DNA from: Lysobacterales bacterium 15-68-25
GTDB taxonomy: Bacteria > Pseudomonadota > Gammaproteobacteria > Xanthomonadales > Rhodanobacteraceae
Direction: 5' to 3'
Length of the DNA: 64,000 nt
Assembly: GCA_002279065.1 (NCBI GenBank)
Contig: NCKB01000012.1
Coordinates: forward strand, 1-64,000
Shown: piece after piece, positions 43,034 to 52,306 of the stretch
Layout of the letters: the number at the start of each line of letters is the position of its first letter
Position numbering within the stretch: the first letter of the stretch is position 1
Position numbers and translations under genes: made by a program
The notes under the pieces: model-generated
Database searches by the model: none
What the model was told of the DNA's origin: nothing
Seen by the model: the letters and a program-made list of their open reading frames with translations, nothing else

Positions 43034-44740
43034 TCAACCGGCCGGCTTCACCTTCGCAACCGGCACCATCATCTTCTCGCGCGCGGCACGGAACGGACTG
43101 TCGCCATACCACTGCGGCCACACGCCAGCCTGGCTCAGCTCGCGACCCAGCAGGTAGAGCGCCTGGGTGTCTTCGAGGATGCCCGAGTAGTCCCAGTTCG
43201 GATTGAACACGTCGTTCGTCGTGTGATAGCGGTGCGCGGTGTAATCCTCGGCGGCCTTTTCACCCGCGGCCTTGCCGCCGTCGAGCAGGTCCAGGCCGGA
43301 GCTGGCCAGCATCGCCGGCACGCCGGCCTTGGCGAAGTTGAAATGATCGGAGCGGAAGTAGAAGCCGTTCTCCGGCGTGGTCTCGGGCGAGATCACCCGG
43401 CCCTGGGTCTTCAGCACGCCGGCCAGCATGTCCTCCAGCTGCGACTGGCCCTTGCCGATCACCGTCATGTCGTGCGCGCGGCCGATGATCGGCAGCGCGT
43501 CCACCGCGATGTCGGCCACCGTCTTGTCCAGCGGGAACACCGGCCGCGCGGCGTAGTACTGCGAGCCGAGCAGGCCGGATTCCTCCAGCGTGGGCATGAA
43601 GAACAGCACGCTGCGCTGCGGCGGGGTCTTCTGATGTGCGAAGGCGTCGGCCAGCTCCAGCAGCATGCTCAGGCCGGTGCCGTTGTCGATCGCGCCGCTG
43701 TAGACCTGGTGGCCCTTGAGGCTGGGGTCGGTACCGAGGTGATCCCAGTGGGCGGTGTAGATCACCGCCTCGTTCGGCTTGGTGCTGCCCTTCACCATCG
43801 CCAGCACGTTGTGCGATTCGATGTGGCCGATCTTGTCGTGCAGCGTCACCGAAGCGGTGGCGTTCAGCGGCACCGGCTTGAAGCCGGGCTTGCCCGCCGC
43901 CGCCGCCAGCTGATCGAAATCGAAACCCGCCGCGGCGAACAGCCGCGTGGCCGCATCGTGCGTGAGCCAGCCGGCCACGGGAAGCCGCGGTGCCGGGTCG
44001 ACGCGGGTCGGCAGGCTCAGCTGCGGACCGCTGCCGCTGTTCTGCAGCACGCTGAACGGGTAGCCGGCCGCCGCGTCGCTGGTGTGCACGATGAAGCAGG
44101 CCGCGGCCCCCTGCAGCGCAGCCTCGGCGTACTTGTAGGTCCAGCGACCGTAGTAGGTCATGGCGCGGCCGTTGAACAGCTTGGGATCGCCGCTGGCAAA
44201 GCCCGGATCGTTGACCAGCACGATCACCGTCTTGCCCTTCACGTCGACACCCTTGTAGTCGTTCCAGTGCCAGTTCGGCGCATCCACGCCGTAGCCCAGG
44301 AACACCACCGGCGAATGCTTCAGGTCGATCAGCGGCTTCGCCTGCAGCGTCTGCACCATCATGTCGGTGCGATAGGCGAAGGCGGTGTCCTTGCCGTGCG
44401 CCGTGATGTGCAGCTTCACATCGGGGTTGAGCAGGGTGATCGAGTCGGCCGGCACGGTCTGGAACCACGAGCCGTGGTTGCCTGGCTTGAGCCCCATGCG
44501 CTTGAACTGATCCACCAGCCAGGCCGTGGTGCGCTGCTCGCCGATAGTGCCCGGCTTGCGACCGCCGAACGCATCGGAGCTGAGCGTCTTGTCGAACGTC
44601 GCGAAATCAGCCGCATTGATTTGCGGCGCCAGCGTCACCGCAGGCGTTGTTGCGGACAGCGCTGCCGACGGCGTACCGGCCTGTGCGGCGCCTGCTGCCA
44701 GGGTCGCGGCGACCAGCAAGACGGATGTCGCTGCACGCAT
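43034..44740 (-). CDS. Secreted M28-family metallopeptidase with PA domain
   Basis: 568 aa with a signal peptide (GAAQA|G). AGGAG precedes the ATG. A protease-associated domain is inserted (about 130-300, e.g. AALQGAAACFIVHTSDAAAGYP), and the M28 zinc ligands are in order: His in TAHWDHLG, bridging Asp in GAIDNGTG, Glu-Glu in PTLEESGLLGS, Asp in IAVDALP and His in RYHTTNDV. It is an aminopeptidase-type enzyme of the envelope or medium. Divergent from the BNR protein gene. Confidence 0.93.
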   Translation of the reverse strand: MRAATSVLLVAATLAAGAAQAGTPSAALSATTPAVTLAPQINAADFATFDKTLSSDAFGGRKPGTIGEQRTTAWLVDQFKRMGLKPGNHGSWFQTVPADSITLLNPDVKLHITAHGKDTAFAYRTDMMVQTLQAKPLIDLKHSPVVFLGYGVDAPNWHWNDYKGVDVKGKTVIVLVNDPGFASGDPKLFNGRAMTYYGRWTYKYAEAALQGAAACFIVHTSDAAAGYPFSVLQNSGSGPQLSLPTRVDPAPRLPVAGWLTHDAATRLFAAAGFDFDQLAAAAGKPGFKPVPLNATASVTLHDKIGHIESHNVLAMVKGSTKPNEAVIYTAHWDHLGTDPSLKGHQVYSGAIDNGTGLSMLLELADAFAHQKTPPQRSVLFFMPTLEESGLLGSQYYAARPVFPLDKTVADIAVDALPIIGRAHDMTVIGKGQSQLEDMLAGVLKTQGRVISPETTPENGFYFRSDHFNFAKAGVPAMLASSGLDLLDGGKAAGEKAAEDYTAHRYHTTNDVFNPNWDYSGILEDTQALYLLGRELSQAGVWPQWYGDSPFRAAREKMMVPVAKVKPAG

Positions 44741-44866
44741 GGAGAACTCCTCGACGAGCGGAAAGCCCATCTTTCTAGCGCGCTACTGGATGGCTGTCCA
44801 TGACGCATGGTGCAAGCGCACGTTCTTCCGGATTCCGCGCATCAAAAACCAGGCACGACTCGCGTC

Positions 44867-44897
44867 CGGCCCCGGAGTTAAGTGAACCTGACCCCGT
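44867..44897 (-). repeat. Dispersed repeat, family B copy
   Basis: CGGCCCCGGAGTTAAGTGAA followed by CCTGACCCCGTT; shares about 30 bases with the copy at 48193. Located 100 bp upstream of the BNR-propeller gene, in the region between divergent genes. Confidence 0.75.
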
Positions 44898-44997
44898 TGA
44901 CTGCACGCCGATTGGCTGCCGTGACTTCAAGCTCTTGAATCTCCCCCGGCAACGTGCGCAGATCGTGCGTTTCAGCCTGTTGTCCCCGGAGCCACCC

Positions 44998-47900
44998 ATG
45001 CGTCTGCGCCATCGCCTCGCCCTGCTCACCCTCGGCATCACCACGGCGCTTGCCGCGCAGGCCTCCGTCGATCCGTCGCTGTACCAGGACCTGCACTGGC
45101 GCCTGATCGGCCCCTTCCGCGGCGGGCGCGTGCTGACCGTGGCGGGCGTGCCGGGCGACAACCGGCACTTCTATTTCGGCGCGGTGGACGGCGGGGTCTG
45201 GGCCACCCAGGACGCCGGTCGCACCTGGCAGCCGATCTTCGACGACGAGAAGGTCGGTTCGATCGGCGCGCTGGCGGTGGCGCCGTCCGACCCGAAGACG
45301 CTCTACGTGGGCACCGGCGAAGCCGACATGCGCTCGGACATCGCACACGGCAACGGTATGTACAAGAGCACCGACGGCGGCCGGCACTGGTCGCACATCG
45401 GGCTGGAAGACAGCCGGCAGATCGCCAGCGTGCTGGTCGACCCGCGCAATCCGGACGTGGTGTTCGCCGCCTCGCTCGGCCATGCCTACGGCCCGAATGC
45501 CGAACGCGGCGTATTCCGCTCGCGCGACGGCGGCAAGAGCTGGCGCAAGGTGCTGTTCAAGAACGACGACACCGGCGCGATCGACCTGGCCTTCAAGCCC
45601 GGCGATCCGGACACGATCTACGCCGCGCTGTGGCAGACCCGCCGCCCGCCGTGGAGTGTCTACCCGCCCTCGAACGGCCCGGGCAGCGGGCTGTACGTAT
45701 CGCACGACGGCGGCGAGCACTGGACCCAGCTGCAGGGCAACGGCTTCGCGGCCCATCCCGGCCGCATCGGCATCGCGGTTGCGCCGAGCGAGCCTGACCG
45801 GGTGTACGCACTGGTCGATGGGCCGGCCGACGAAGGCGGCCTGTACCGCTCCGACGACGGCGGCGCGCACTGGAAGCACCTGACCGACGATGAGCGCATT
45901 TGGCAGCGCGGCTGGTATTTCTGCCGGCTCACGGTGGACCCGAAGAACGCCGACCGCGTCTACGTGATGAACACCATCGTGCTGCGCTCCGACGACGGCG
46001 GCAAAAAATTCATCGCGCTGAAGGGCGACCCCACCGGCGACGACTTCCACCAGATGTGGATCGACCCGACCAATCCGGACCGGCAGATCCTGGGCGTCGA
46101 CCAGGGCGCACTGGTCACGCTCAACGGCGGCAAGACCTGGAGCAGCTGGTACAACCAGCCTACCGCGCAGATCTACCACGTCAGCACCGACAATCGCTTC
46201 CCGTACTGGGTCTACGGGGCGCAGCAGGATTCAGGCGCGGTGGCGCTGCCCAGCCGCACCGGCAACGGCGACGGCATCACCATGGAGCAGTTCCACGAGG
46301 TCACCGCCGGCGGCGAGAGCGACATGATCGCGCCGGATCCGGACGATCCGGACATCGTCTACGGCGGCCGGGTGGACAAGCTGGACACCCGCACCGAACA
46401 GACCCGCAGCGTCGATCCCACCCTCGCCTACCCCGCCGCGCACTACCGTGCCGCGTGGACGCTGCCGCTGGCCTTCTCCAAGCGCGACCACAAGGTGCTG
46501 TACTTCGCCAACCAACGCCTGTTCCGCACCGACGACGGCGGCGACCACTGGGCGCCGATCAGCCCCGACCTGACCCGCGAGGACGCCGGCGTGCCGGCCA
46601 ACCTCGACGCCCCCACCGCAGCCGACGACAGCCACCTCGACAAGCGCCGCGGCGTGATCTACACCATCGCGCCCTCACCGCTCGACGCCAGGGCGCTGTG
46701 GGTGGGCACCGACGACGGCCTGGTCTGGCGCAGCAACGACGAGGGCGCGCACTGGCAGCAGGTCACGCCGCAGGCGCTCACGCCATGGTCGAAGGTGGCC
46801 GGCATCGAGCTCTCGCATTTCGACCCGAACACCGCCTACCTGGCGATCGACCGGCACCGGCTGGACGACGACACGCCCTACCTCTACCGCACCACCGACG
46901 GCGGCAAGTCCTGGACGCGCATCGACGCCGGCATCCCGCGCGACAGCTTCGTCAACGTGGTGCGCGAGGATCCGCACCACCGGGGCCTGCTCTACGCCGG
47001 CACCGAACGAGGCATGTACGTCTCGTTCGACGACGGCGCCCACTGGCAAGCACTGCAGCAGAACCTGCCGATGACCTCGGTGCGCGACATCGATGTGCAC
47101 GGGGACGACCTGGTGATCGCCACCCACGGCCGCGGCTTCTGGATCATGGACAACGTCAGCGCGCTGCGGCAGATGGCCGGCCTGCACGCGGACACAGCGA
47201 CCCTGTTCCGGCCGGCCGACGCCATCCGCGTTCGCCTCGCCAGCTTCACCGGCACACCGTTCCCGAAGGACGAGCCCATGGCGGCCAATCCGCCGGACGG
47301 CGCGATGATCGACTACGCGCTGCCGACGGCGGTGAAGGGCGCGGTGACGCTGACCGTGTTCGATGCCCAGGGCAAGCCGGTGCGCAGCTTCAGCAGTGCC
47401 GAGCCGGTGAACAAGCCCGATCCGGCCAAGCTCGCCGTCGCCCCGGAGTGGGTGCCGGCACCGATGCGCCTGTCCACCACACCGGGCATGCATCGCTTCG
47501 TGTGGGATCTGCACTATCCGTCGCAGCTGCCCGCCGAGCCCGACAGCTCGCAAGAGAAGAGCGGCGTCTGGGCACCGCCCGGCCAGTACACCGTCGAGCT
47601 GCTGGTGAACGGTCAGCGCTACCGGCAGCCGCTGCTGCTGAAGGCCGACCCGCGCGTGCAGGTGTCCACGGCGGCGCTGCAACGCGAGTTCGAACTGGCG
47701 CGCAAGGTGGAAGAGGCCTCGGCGCGCGCCGCCCGCGCCAGCACCGAAGCCGGCAAGCTGCTCAAGGCACTGGACGCCCTGCCGCAGTCCACGCTGCATG
47801 CCCAAGTCGAAGCACTGATGGCCAAGGCGCAGGACCTGTCCGGCGTGGTCGTGCATCCCGACCCCCGCAACTCGATGGGCACCCCGCCACGGCGCACCGA

Positions 47901-48114
47901 CAGCCTGCGCGCCCTGTCGATGAACCTGGCCAAGCTCGAACAGGCGGTCGACGGCGCCGACGCCGACCCCAGCCAGGATGCGAAGGCATCGTATGCCGAA
48001 CTGTCGACGACACTGGATGCCACGATCGAGGCGTGGCAGCGGTTGAAGAGCAGTGATCTGGCCGACCTCAATGCCCGACTGAAGGCGGCCGGTGCCAAAC
48101 CGATCGCGCTGTAG
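44998..48114 (+). CDS. Secreted sortilin/VPS10-like BNR beta-propeller protein
   Basis: 1038 aa with a signal peptide (LAAQAS). Start at 44998 is set by the signal peptide and CGGAG. Repeated Asp-box (BNR) motifs of the form S.DGG..W are spread over residues ~50-700 (STDGGRHWSHI, SRDGGKSWRKV, SDDGGAHWKHL, TTDGGKSWTRI), forming large propellers as in glycosidase-like or VPS10/sortilin proteins. A C-terminal beta-sandwich and helical part (about 760-1038) follows. No catalytic residues can be named; binding or an exported hydrolase role is possible. Confidence 0.87.
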   Translation: MRLRHRLALLTLGITTALAAQASVDPSLYQDLHWRLIGPFRGGRVLTVAGVPGDNRHFYFGAVDGGVWATQDAGRTWQPIFDDEKVGSIGALAVAPSDPKTLYVGTGEADMRSDIAHGNGMYKSTDGGRHWSHIGLEDSRQIASVLVDPRNPDVVFAASLGHAYGPNAERGVFRSRDGGKSWRKVLFKNDDTGAIDLAFKPGDPDTIYAALWQTRRPPWSVYPPSNGPGSGLYVSHDGGEHWTQLQGNGFAAHPGRIGIAVAPSEPDRVYALVDGPADEGGLYRSDDGGAHWKHLTDDERIWQRGWYFCRLTVDPKNADRVYVMNTIVLRSDDGGKKFIALKGDPTGDDFHQMWIDPTNPDRQILGVDQGALVTLNGGKTWSSWYNQPTAQIYHVSTDNRFPYWVYGAQQDSGAVALPSRTGNGDGITMEQFHEVTAGGESDMIAPDPDDPDIVYGGRVDKLDTRTEQTRSVDPTLAYPAAHYRAAWTLPLAFSKRDHKVLYFANQRLFRTDDGGDHWAPISPDLTREDAGVPANLDAPTAADDSHLDKRRGVIYTIAPSPLDARALWVGTDDGLVWRSNDEGAHWQQVTPQALTPWSKVAGIELSHFDPNTAYLAIDRHRLDDDTPYLYRTTDGGKSWTRIDAGIPRDSFVNVVREDPHHRGLLYAGTERGMYVSFDDGAHWQALQQNLPMTSVRDIDVHGDDLVIATHGRGFWIMDNVSALRQMAGLHADTATLFRPADAIRVRLASFTGTPFPKDEPMAANPPDGAMIDYALPTAVKGAVTLTVFDAQGKPVRSFSSAEPVNKPDPAKLAVAPEWVPAPMRLSTTPGMHRFVWDLHYPSQLPAEPDSSQEKSGVWAPPGQYTVELLVNGQRYRQPLLLKADPRVQVSTAALQREFELARKVEEASARAARASTEAGKLLKALDALPQSTLHAQVEALMAKAQDLSGVVVHPDPRNSMGTPPRRTDSLRALSMNLAKLEQAVDGADADPSQDAKASYAELSTTLDATIEAWQRLKSSDLADLNARLKAAGAKPIAL

Positions 48115-48127
48115 CAAAAGCAAAGCC

Positions 48128-48167
48128 GGGGTCAGAGTGCGCCTTCTCGGAAGGTCGACTCTGATCC
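48128..48167. repeat. Dispersed palindromic repeat, family A full copy
   Basis: A 16-bp arm GTCAGAGTGCGCCTTC, loop TCG, and the matching arm with two central mismatches form a hairpin 48131-48165. It lies 14 bp after the BNR-protein stop and may double as a terminator-like structure. Confidence 0.85.
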
Positions 48168-48192
48168 CTGCTTTGGCTGCTGTTTTGGCTTT

Positions 48193-48223
48193 CGGCCCCG
48201 GAGTAAGTGAACCTGACTCCGTT
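48193..48223 (-). repeat. Dispersed repeat, family B copy
   Basis: CGGCCCCGGAGTAAGTGAAC then CTGACTCCGTT, nearly the same as the copy at 44867. With the family-A copy 26 bp away in opposite sense it forms a paired unit. Confidence 0.75.
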
Positions 48224-48279
48224 TCGGCCGGTACGCCAATTGACCCCGGCGGCGAAATGGTGGCGCGGGTTTTTCTCAG

Positions 48280-49569
48280 TCACGGAACGGGGCCACCAAT
48301 TTGGTATACGCTCGATGCGAATTCATCTACGCGGACAAACTCAATTGACGGCCTCGCTGCAACGGCCGTTTGAACACCCAACCCAGGGTGGCCGTGACTA
48401 TTGACACCGACAGCTGCAATTGCGCAGCTAAGGTCAGGAAACGCATGAAGAAGCGCCGAGTTAAAGCTCAAATCTGACCCGTGATGGGGGAGACTAAGCT
48501 GGCCAACCATAGGCGCGTAAGCAGAGTAGTAACGCAACAACGCATCCCGGCGCACCTGGACACTAGCGTCAAAATCTCCTGTCGAGACCCAACCCGGCTG
48601 AACCATTCGCCGAACGAAGCGGCCGTGCCACGCCGTATTTCGAAGCTTTCCGCTTGGCACGGTTACAGGACCAGCGTAGAGAGCCATCGAATGTAAATTA
48701 TGGGTCCTCCAGACCGCGTCATAGCATGCCCTCAAGCTTCTGCGCCCGGCCGCAGAGCGCGCAGCTGCTGCATATTCTTTCGCAGTTCGGCCCGCGCCAA
48801 AGTGGTGTTCCAGTTGCTGCTTAAACAAGAGCATCTTTTTCGCAGGAGGCTTAAACGCAAACGGTGAAAGGACCCAGTTCAATGTTCTTCCGTTCACTCG
48901 CACCGCTGCGACCGCACCTCGGCCTAAAAGATCTACTTGGGCGCGACCACTTGACCGGTCACCTTGATGAATAGCACGCGGAGGTCTCGACCACTTGGTC
49001 TCCGACGGCTGTCTGTCGTCCCCAACACGGGATAGATCCTCATCGTTCCCCTCGGGCATATGTGAGTCTGGATCAATCCTGTCTGGCCCATCGACCGCCC
49101 GTCCGCTCTCTTTGTTGTCGTCACCCGCTTCGATATAGACAACGCGACCGACGCCTCGTGCGCCGAACCAGCCCGCTGGGTCAGCCGCGAGATCGACAAG
49201 AGTCCCGGACAGCCTGCCTCCAGCTGCTGCGGCCGCGAGGTGCAACGTCCAATCGTCGTCGCCGAGATAGGGGAGGACTAATTCATCGACACCTGACGCT
49301 GTGAGAAGGAGCTGATCAACCCCGACCACGTGATCGCTGTCAAGATGCGAAAGGAAAAGAACGTTAAAGCGAACGCGGCTCACCTTATTGATCTCTGTTG
49401 TCAACGCCGACAACTGATCTGACCCGCAATCATAAGCCCAATTGAAAACCGGAAGCTCTTCTTTAACTGGAACGAACGGATACCGCCCCACGCGACGAAT
49501 GAGCGAGCCGGTCTGGAACCCGCCTTGACCGACGGGGCGCTGCGCCTGCAAAAAGCAAATTTCTTCCAT
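48280..49569 (-). CDS. ComEC-like metallo-beta-lactamase-fold protein, putative defence effector or partner
   Basis: 429 aa. MBL-fold marks of the ComEC/Rec2 branch: LFLSHLDSDHVVGV (HxDxDH metal site) near 75, then LSLPHHGSDLSFN near 375, and a final SHGHPG segment. The middle (about 130-300) is specific to this protein and contains an acidic, disordered-looking stretch (about 155-200). No transmembrane helices, so not a DNA-uptake channel. Start ATG at 49569 has GGGGGTG upstream. It follows the GHKL-ATPase/nuclease gene on the same strand with a 191-bp gap that holds dispersed repeats. GC is lower than the surroundings. Confidence 0.75.
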   Translation of the reverse strand: MEEICFLQAQRPVGQGGFQTGSLIRRVGRYPFVPVKEELPVFNWAYDCGSDQLSALTTEINKVSRVRFNVLFLSHLDSDHVVGVDQLLLTASGVDELVLPYLGDDDWTLHLAAAAAGGRLSGTLVDLAADPAGWFGARGVGRVVYIEAGDDNKESGRAVDGPDRIDPDSHMPEGNDEDLSRVGDDRQPSETKWSRPPRAIHQGDRSSGRAQVDLLGRGAVAAVRVNGRTLNWVLSPFAFKPPAKKMLLFKQQLEHHFGAGRTAKEYAAAARSAAGRRSLRACYDAVWRTHNLHSMALYAGPVTVPSGKLRNTAWHGRFVRRMVQPGWVSTGDFDASVQVRRDALLRYYSAYAPMVGQLSLPHHGSDLSFNSALLHAFPDLSCAIAAVGVNSHGHPGLGVQTAVAARPSIEFVRVDEFASSVYQIGGPVP

Positions 49570-49624
49570 AATTCGAAAGCACCCCCGATTCCATTTCTTG
49601 GATACAAACCTGGATCAACTAGCT

Positions 49625-49710
49625 GGCAAGTGAACCAGACCAGGTTTTGGAACAAGTGAACCTGACTCCTTCATCTTTTCAAGCGAAAACCGAGAGAGTG
49701 CGCTCTGACC
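49625..49710. repeat. Cluster of dispersed repeats between the ATPase and MBL genes
   Basis: Contains CAAGTGAACCTGACTCC (49653-49669, family B), a degenerate half CAAGTGAACCAGACC (49627-49641), and GAGAGTGCGCTCTGACC (49694-49710, family A reverse). These fill most of the gap between the two genes. Confidence 0.65.
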
Positions 49711-49760
49711 CGATCTTTTGGCGTACTCTGATCTCTGCTTCTCCCAATTTTTCCCGCGAA

Positions 49761-51725
49761 TCAGACTGACGCATCCCTGTCAGCATTAAGAAGTGACTCG
49801 AAGTTCGCCGCACCAAGAGATGGCTGATTGGCCTCTTTGACTTTCAGGAGTTCAGCCACAAGATGCTTCAAGGATATTATCGGCATCGAGCTCGTATCAT
49901 TCTCATCGGCCCAAATATGCGTCATGCCGTAAATTTGCCGATGATCCTTCTTATCACCATACGTGTATTGAATTGAACCACGCCCCACATTCAAGGAAGG
50001 CAGGGTCCAACAGACCAATAAGTCAATGTCTTGAGGGCGCTTCTTCTGCTCATTGAAGTCAGTGAGCACATCGGCAAACTGCACCTTGAACTCAAGAACG
50101 CGAAGATCTCCTCCGCGATTTGCAGAAGCGTCCTGAATTGACAACGGATCGTCGTGGTCGGCTAGATCAGACGAGGCGGTATCGATATTGATCAAACCAT
50201 CATATCGATTGAAACCGGACAACGCAGCGATGGTGTAGCCCTTCAAAAGTTTAGCGGCGACTAGCCCCGAAAAAAGCGCTATAACATCTTGCTCAGAATC
50301 AGGGTCGACTAGAATAGGACTAGTATCACCAACCTTCTCGAAAAGTGCGCGCGTTATTGATCCCGATATCCGCTCGGTGACGCTAGATCGCCAACTTTCC
50401 AGATCTACCGAAGGCTCTGGACGACTTTTGCGCTTCATCGCCCAGCGATAGTCAGCAAGTTGACTCATTGCGCGCACTGTAATTTTTCGAACAACCTCGC
50501 CAACTGTTTCGTTCGCCGGGATCTTGCGTCCCGTATCTAGCTCAAGATTCTTAAAAGAAACCAAAGCATGAGCCTGACGAGACAAACCAGCATTACTCGT
50601 CAAGTCAAATTCCATCATCCTTCCTTGCGGAATACCGTCAACTGCCAACCTAATTCCATACCGGATATTACGGGCGCGAGCACCAGTGCGCTCATGCACG
50701 GTGGCCAAAACGTCGGTTGAGTAGGCAAAGAAAACATCGATGAACTCAAACGAGTTCTCAACCAACTCCTGTTCGGCATCCGAAAAATCAAACGGAGGAG
50801 ACGCACTAAGAACGTCTGCAGCGGTCCAACGGAGCCTTAGAGCCTGGTGCTTCCCCTGATGCGTGTACGTTCTACTGCTTTCGGGAGTGGCAGCAATGTC
50901 TGCGACATCCTTGTGAACCCCGAAAACACGCCATGGATATGGGTATCCAAGCCTGTTTTCACGCCTGTCGTACTCACCAATCGTCCACTCTGATTTGTGG
51001 ATTTCATTGCCATCGTCGAGCCAAAGATCAACTTTCACTGCTGGCCCACCAGGTTCGAGCACCTGCCCCAGCGCTGTCTTGGTGCAAAGAAAGGTTGCCC
51101 AGTTCTTCAGCTCCTTATCCCGAGAGTCTTCATGTAAGACCAAGTGGCTCAGATTTTTCGGCTTCAAGCCCGGATGAAATTCATAATAGACAAGAGTGCC
51201 TCGGGGAAAATTGCGAAGTTCCGTGATTGCATCCGGCAAATTAAGCGCATCAAGAAGCTGCGGTTGCGGCTCATGCTGACTCATGATCCATGCATATGCA
51301 CCCACAACCGTGGCTTCGGTAGTAGCGCCGGAAGCATCCTTCGTTATAAATCCAACTTTATTAGCCGCCGCAAACAAGAACGAGGCACCTACACCCTTGT
51401 ATCCAACAGAGCGGCCCAATGCTTTGCCATGTGTGAACCCAGGCGCGGTGAACTTTGTGGCAACGGATGGCTGCATTCCAGTGCCGTTATCGCGCACAAG
51501 CAAATAGTGCGGATCTCCCCCCGCGCGCCTTCCGATCACTATCGTGATACGAGGCGAATCGGCACCGGCATACATACCCTGCGCAACCGCTGACCTCAGC
51601 GCATCCCATGCATTTTGAATAACTTCGGCAAATACGTCTGCCTCATCAGCATAGGAGGTCAATAGGTTTCGGAGCTCGCGCTTTCGAAAACGCTGAACTT
51701 CTTCGGGGGATGTGGAATGGGACAT
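49761..51725 (-). CDS. GHKL (MORC/MutL-like) ATPase fused to PD-(D/E)XK-like nuclease domain
   Basis: 654 aa. GHKL ATPase motifs are intact: N-box EVIQNAWDAL (about 34-43), G1 VRDNGTGM, and G2 GYKGVGASFLF (about 108-118), i.e. an HATPase_c_3/MORC-like module. A transducer-like region follows. The C-terminal part has YDGLINI (about 508) and VLEFKVQF (about 543), an Asp...ExK arrangement typical of PD-(D/E)XK nucleases, then DIDLLVCW. Prokaryotic MORC/MutL-like ATPases are known in restriction and other defence loci. The ATG at 51725 is preferred over a TTG at 51767, but neither has a clear Shine-Dalgarno. Lower GC and mixed codon use indicate transfer. Confidence 0.78.
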   Translation of the reverse strand: MSHSTSPEEVQRFRKRELRNLLTSYADEADVFAEVIQNAWDALRSAVAQGMYAGADSPRITIVIGRRAGGDPHYLLVRDNGTGMQPSVATKFTAPGFTHGKALGRSVGYKGVGASFLFAAANKVGFITKDASGATTEATVVGAYAWIMSQHEPQPQLLDALNLPDAITELRNFPRGTLVYYEFHPGLKPKNLSHLVLHEDSRDKELKNWATFLCTKTALGQVLEPGGPAVKVDLWLDDGNEIHKSEWTIGEYDRRENRLGYPYPWRVFGVHKDVADIAATPESSRTYTHQGKHQALRLRWTAADVLSASPPFDFSDAEQELVENSFEFIDVFFAYSTDVLATVHERTGARARNIRYGIRLAVDGIPQGRMMEFDLTSNAGLSRQAHALVSFKNLELDTGRKIPANETVGEVVRKITVRAMSQLADYRWAMKRKSRPEPSVDLESWRSSVTERISGSITRALFEKVGDTSPILVDPDSEQDVIALFSGLVAAKLLKGYTIAALSGFNRYDGLINIDTASSDLADHDDPLSIQDASANRGGDLRVLEFKVQFADVLTDFNEQKKRPQDIDLLVCWTLPSLNVGRGSIQYTYGDKKDHRQIYGMTHIWADENDTSSMPIISLKHLVAELLKVKEANQPSLGAANFESLLNADRDASV

Positions 51726-51833
51726 ACCGAACACGTCAATTGCCAAGTGACACCCCCAATTTGTCAAAAGAAAGTCTCAATTAGAAGGGGAAAACCCTCC
51801 TAACCACGTCGGGTCTAACCTCACTTATTCCTT

Positions 51834-51934
51834 CGGCACTCCCCACCTACGTCGCACAGCGCGTGGCTGATCTGACCGAGGCTGTGGGTCTTGACCGCTT
51901 CCATCAGCGCGTTGAAGACGTTGCGGCGGTCGCG
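51834..51934 (-). pseudogene. Fragment of the icmF 3' end
   Basis: About 101 bp that match 60162-60262, the last coding bases of icmF, at about 90 of 100 positions, in the same orientation. Read on the reverse strand it still resembles [20 protein letters not shown]. The rest of icmF is absent. It marks one edge of the effector region while intact icmF marks the other, like a decayed target-site duplication. Confidence 0.85.
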
Positions 51935-51940
51935 GGAAAA

Positions 51941-51963
51941 CAGGAGTCAGAGTGCACTTTTCT
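51941..51963 (+). repeat. Dispersed repeat, family A half copy
   Basis: CAGGAGTCAGAGTGCACTTT, directly after the icmF fragment and upstream of the first LprI cassette. Confidence 0.7.
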
Positions 51964-52173
51964 CAACAACCCATTGCCTGACCCGCCATTGCGCCCGCTG
52001 ATGCCAAGCGCCGCCCCGTGCCTCAATCATCTGCGTCGCCCATCGCGCCGTTCCCTTATGTCGATTCCCGAGCCAAAAAAGGGGACGTGGCTAATTAATC
52101 CGCCGCCTAGAACGACTTGATTACTCCTTCCCAACGGCACGCCCTCCCAAGTCGTCTCAATCAATCGGCTCGT

Positions 52174-52306
52174 CCTCGCGCCGTTCCCTTACGCCAATCC
52201 CCGAGCCCGCTCACGTTCCGAGCCACCAGCCGATGATAGGCTCCTTCGCGGGGGAAGTCAGGACCATGGCCAAAGGCCAAGAGGACAAGAGGACAAGAAA
52301 ATCCAC
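52174..52306 (+). repeat. LprI upstream cassette, copy 1
   Basis: Shares with 53137-53261 and 56346-56450 the blocks TTCCCTTACGCCAATCCCCG and GCCGATGATAGGCTCCT; between copies 1 and 2 the similarity runs to the start codon. A shorter partial copy is at 52041-52074. Probably the promoter/leader duplicated together with each LprI-like gene. Confidence 0.75.

Larger units (their letters stand above)
51726..52306. other. Gene-free stretch of remnants and repeats
   Basis: 581 bp between the ATPase gene and the truncated LprI-like gene. It holds the icmF fragment (51834-51934), a family-A repeat (51941-51963), a partial and a full copy of the LprI upstream cassette (52041-52074 and 52174-52306). 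No intact gene. Confidence 0.75.

Noticed and set aside
42647-44803. 718-codon forward open frame
   Set aside because: Antisense to the M28 peptidase, which has all its zinc ligands and a signal peptide.
48280-51725. Assignment of the ATPase/MBL pair to the mza (MutL/Z1) defence system
   Set aside because: No Z1, sigma-like or AIPR gene is nearby, and the MBL partner does not belong to that system.
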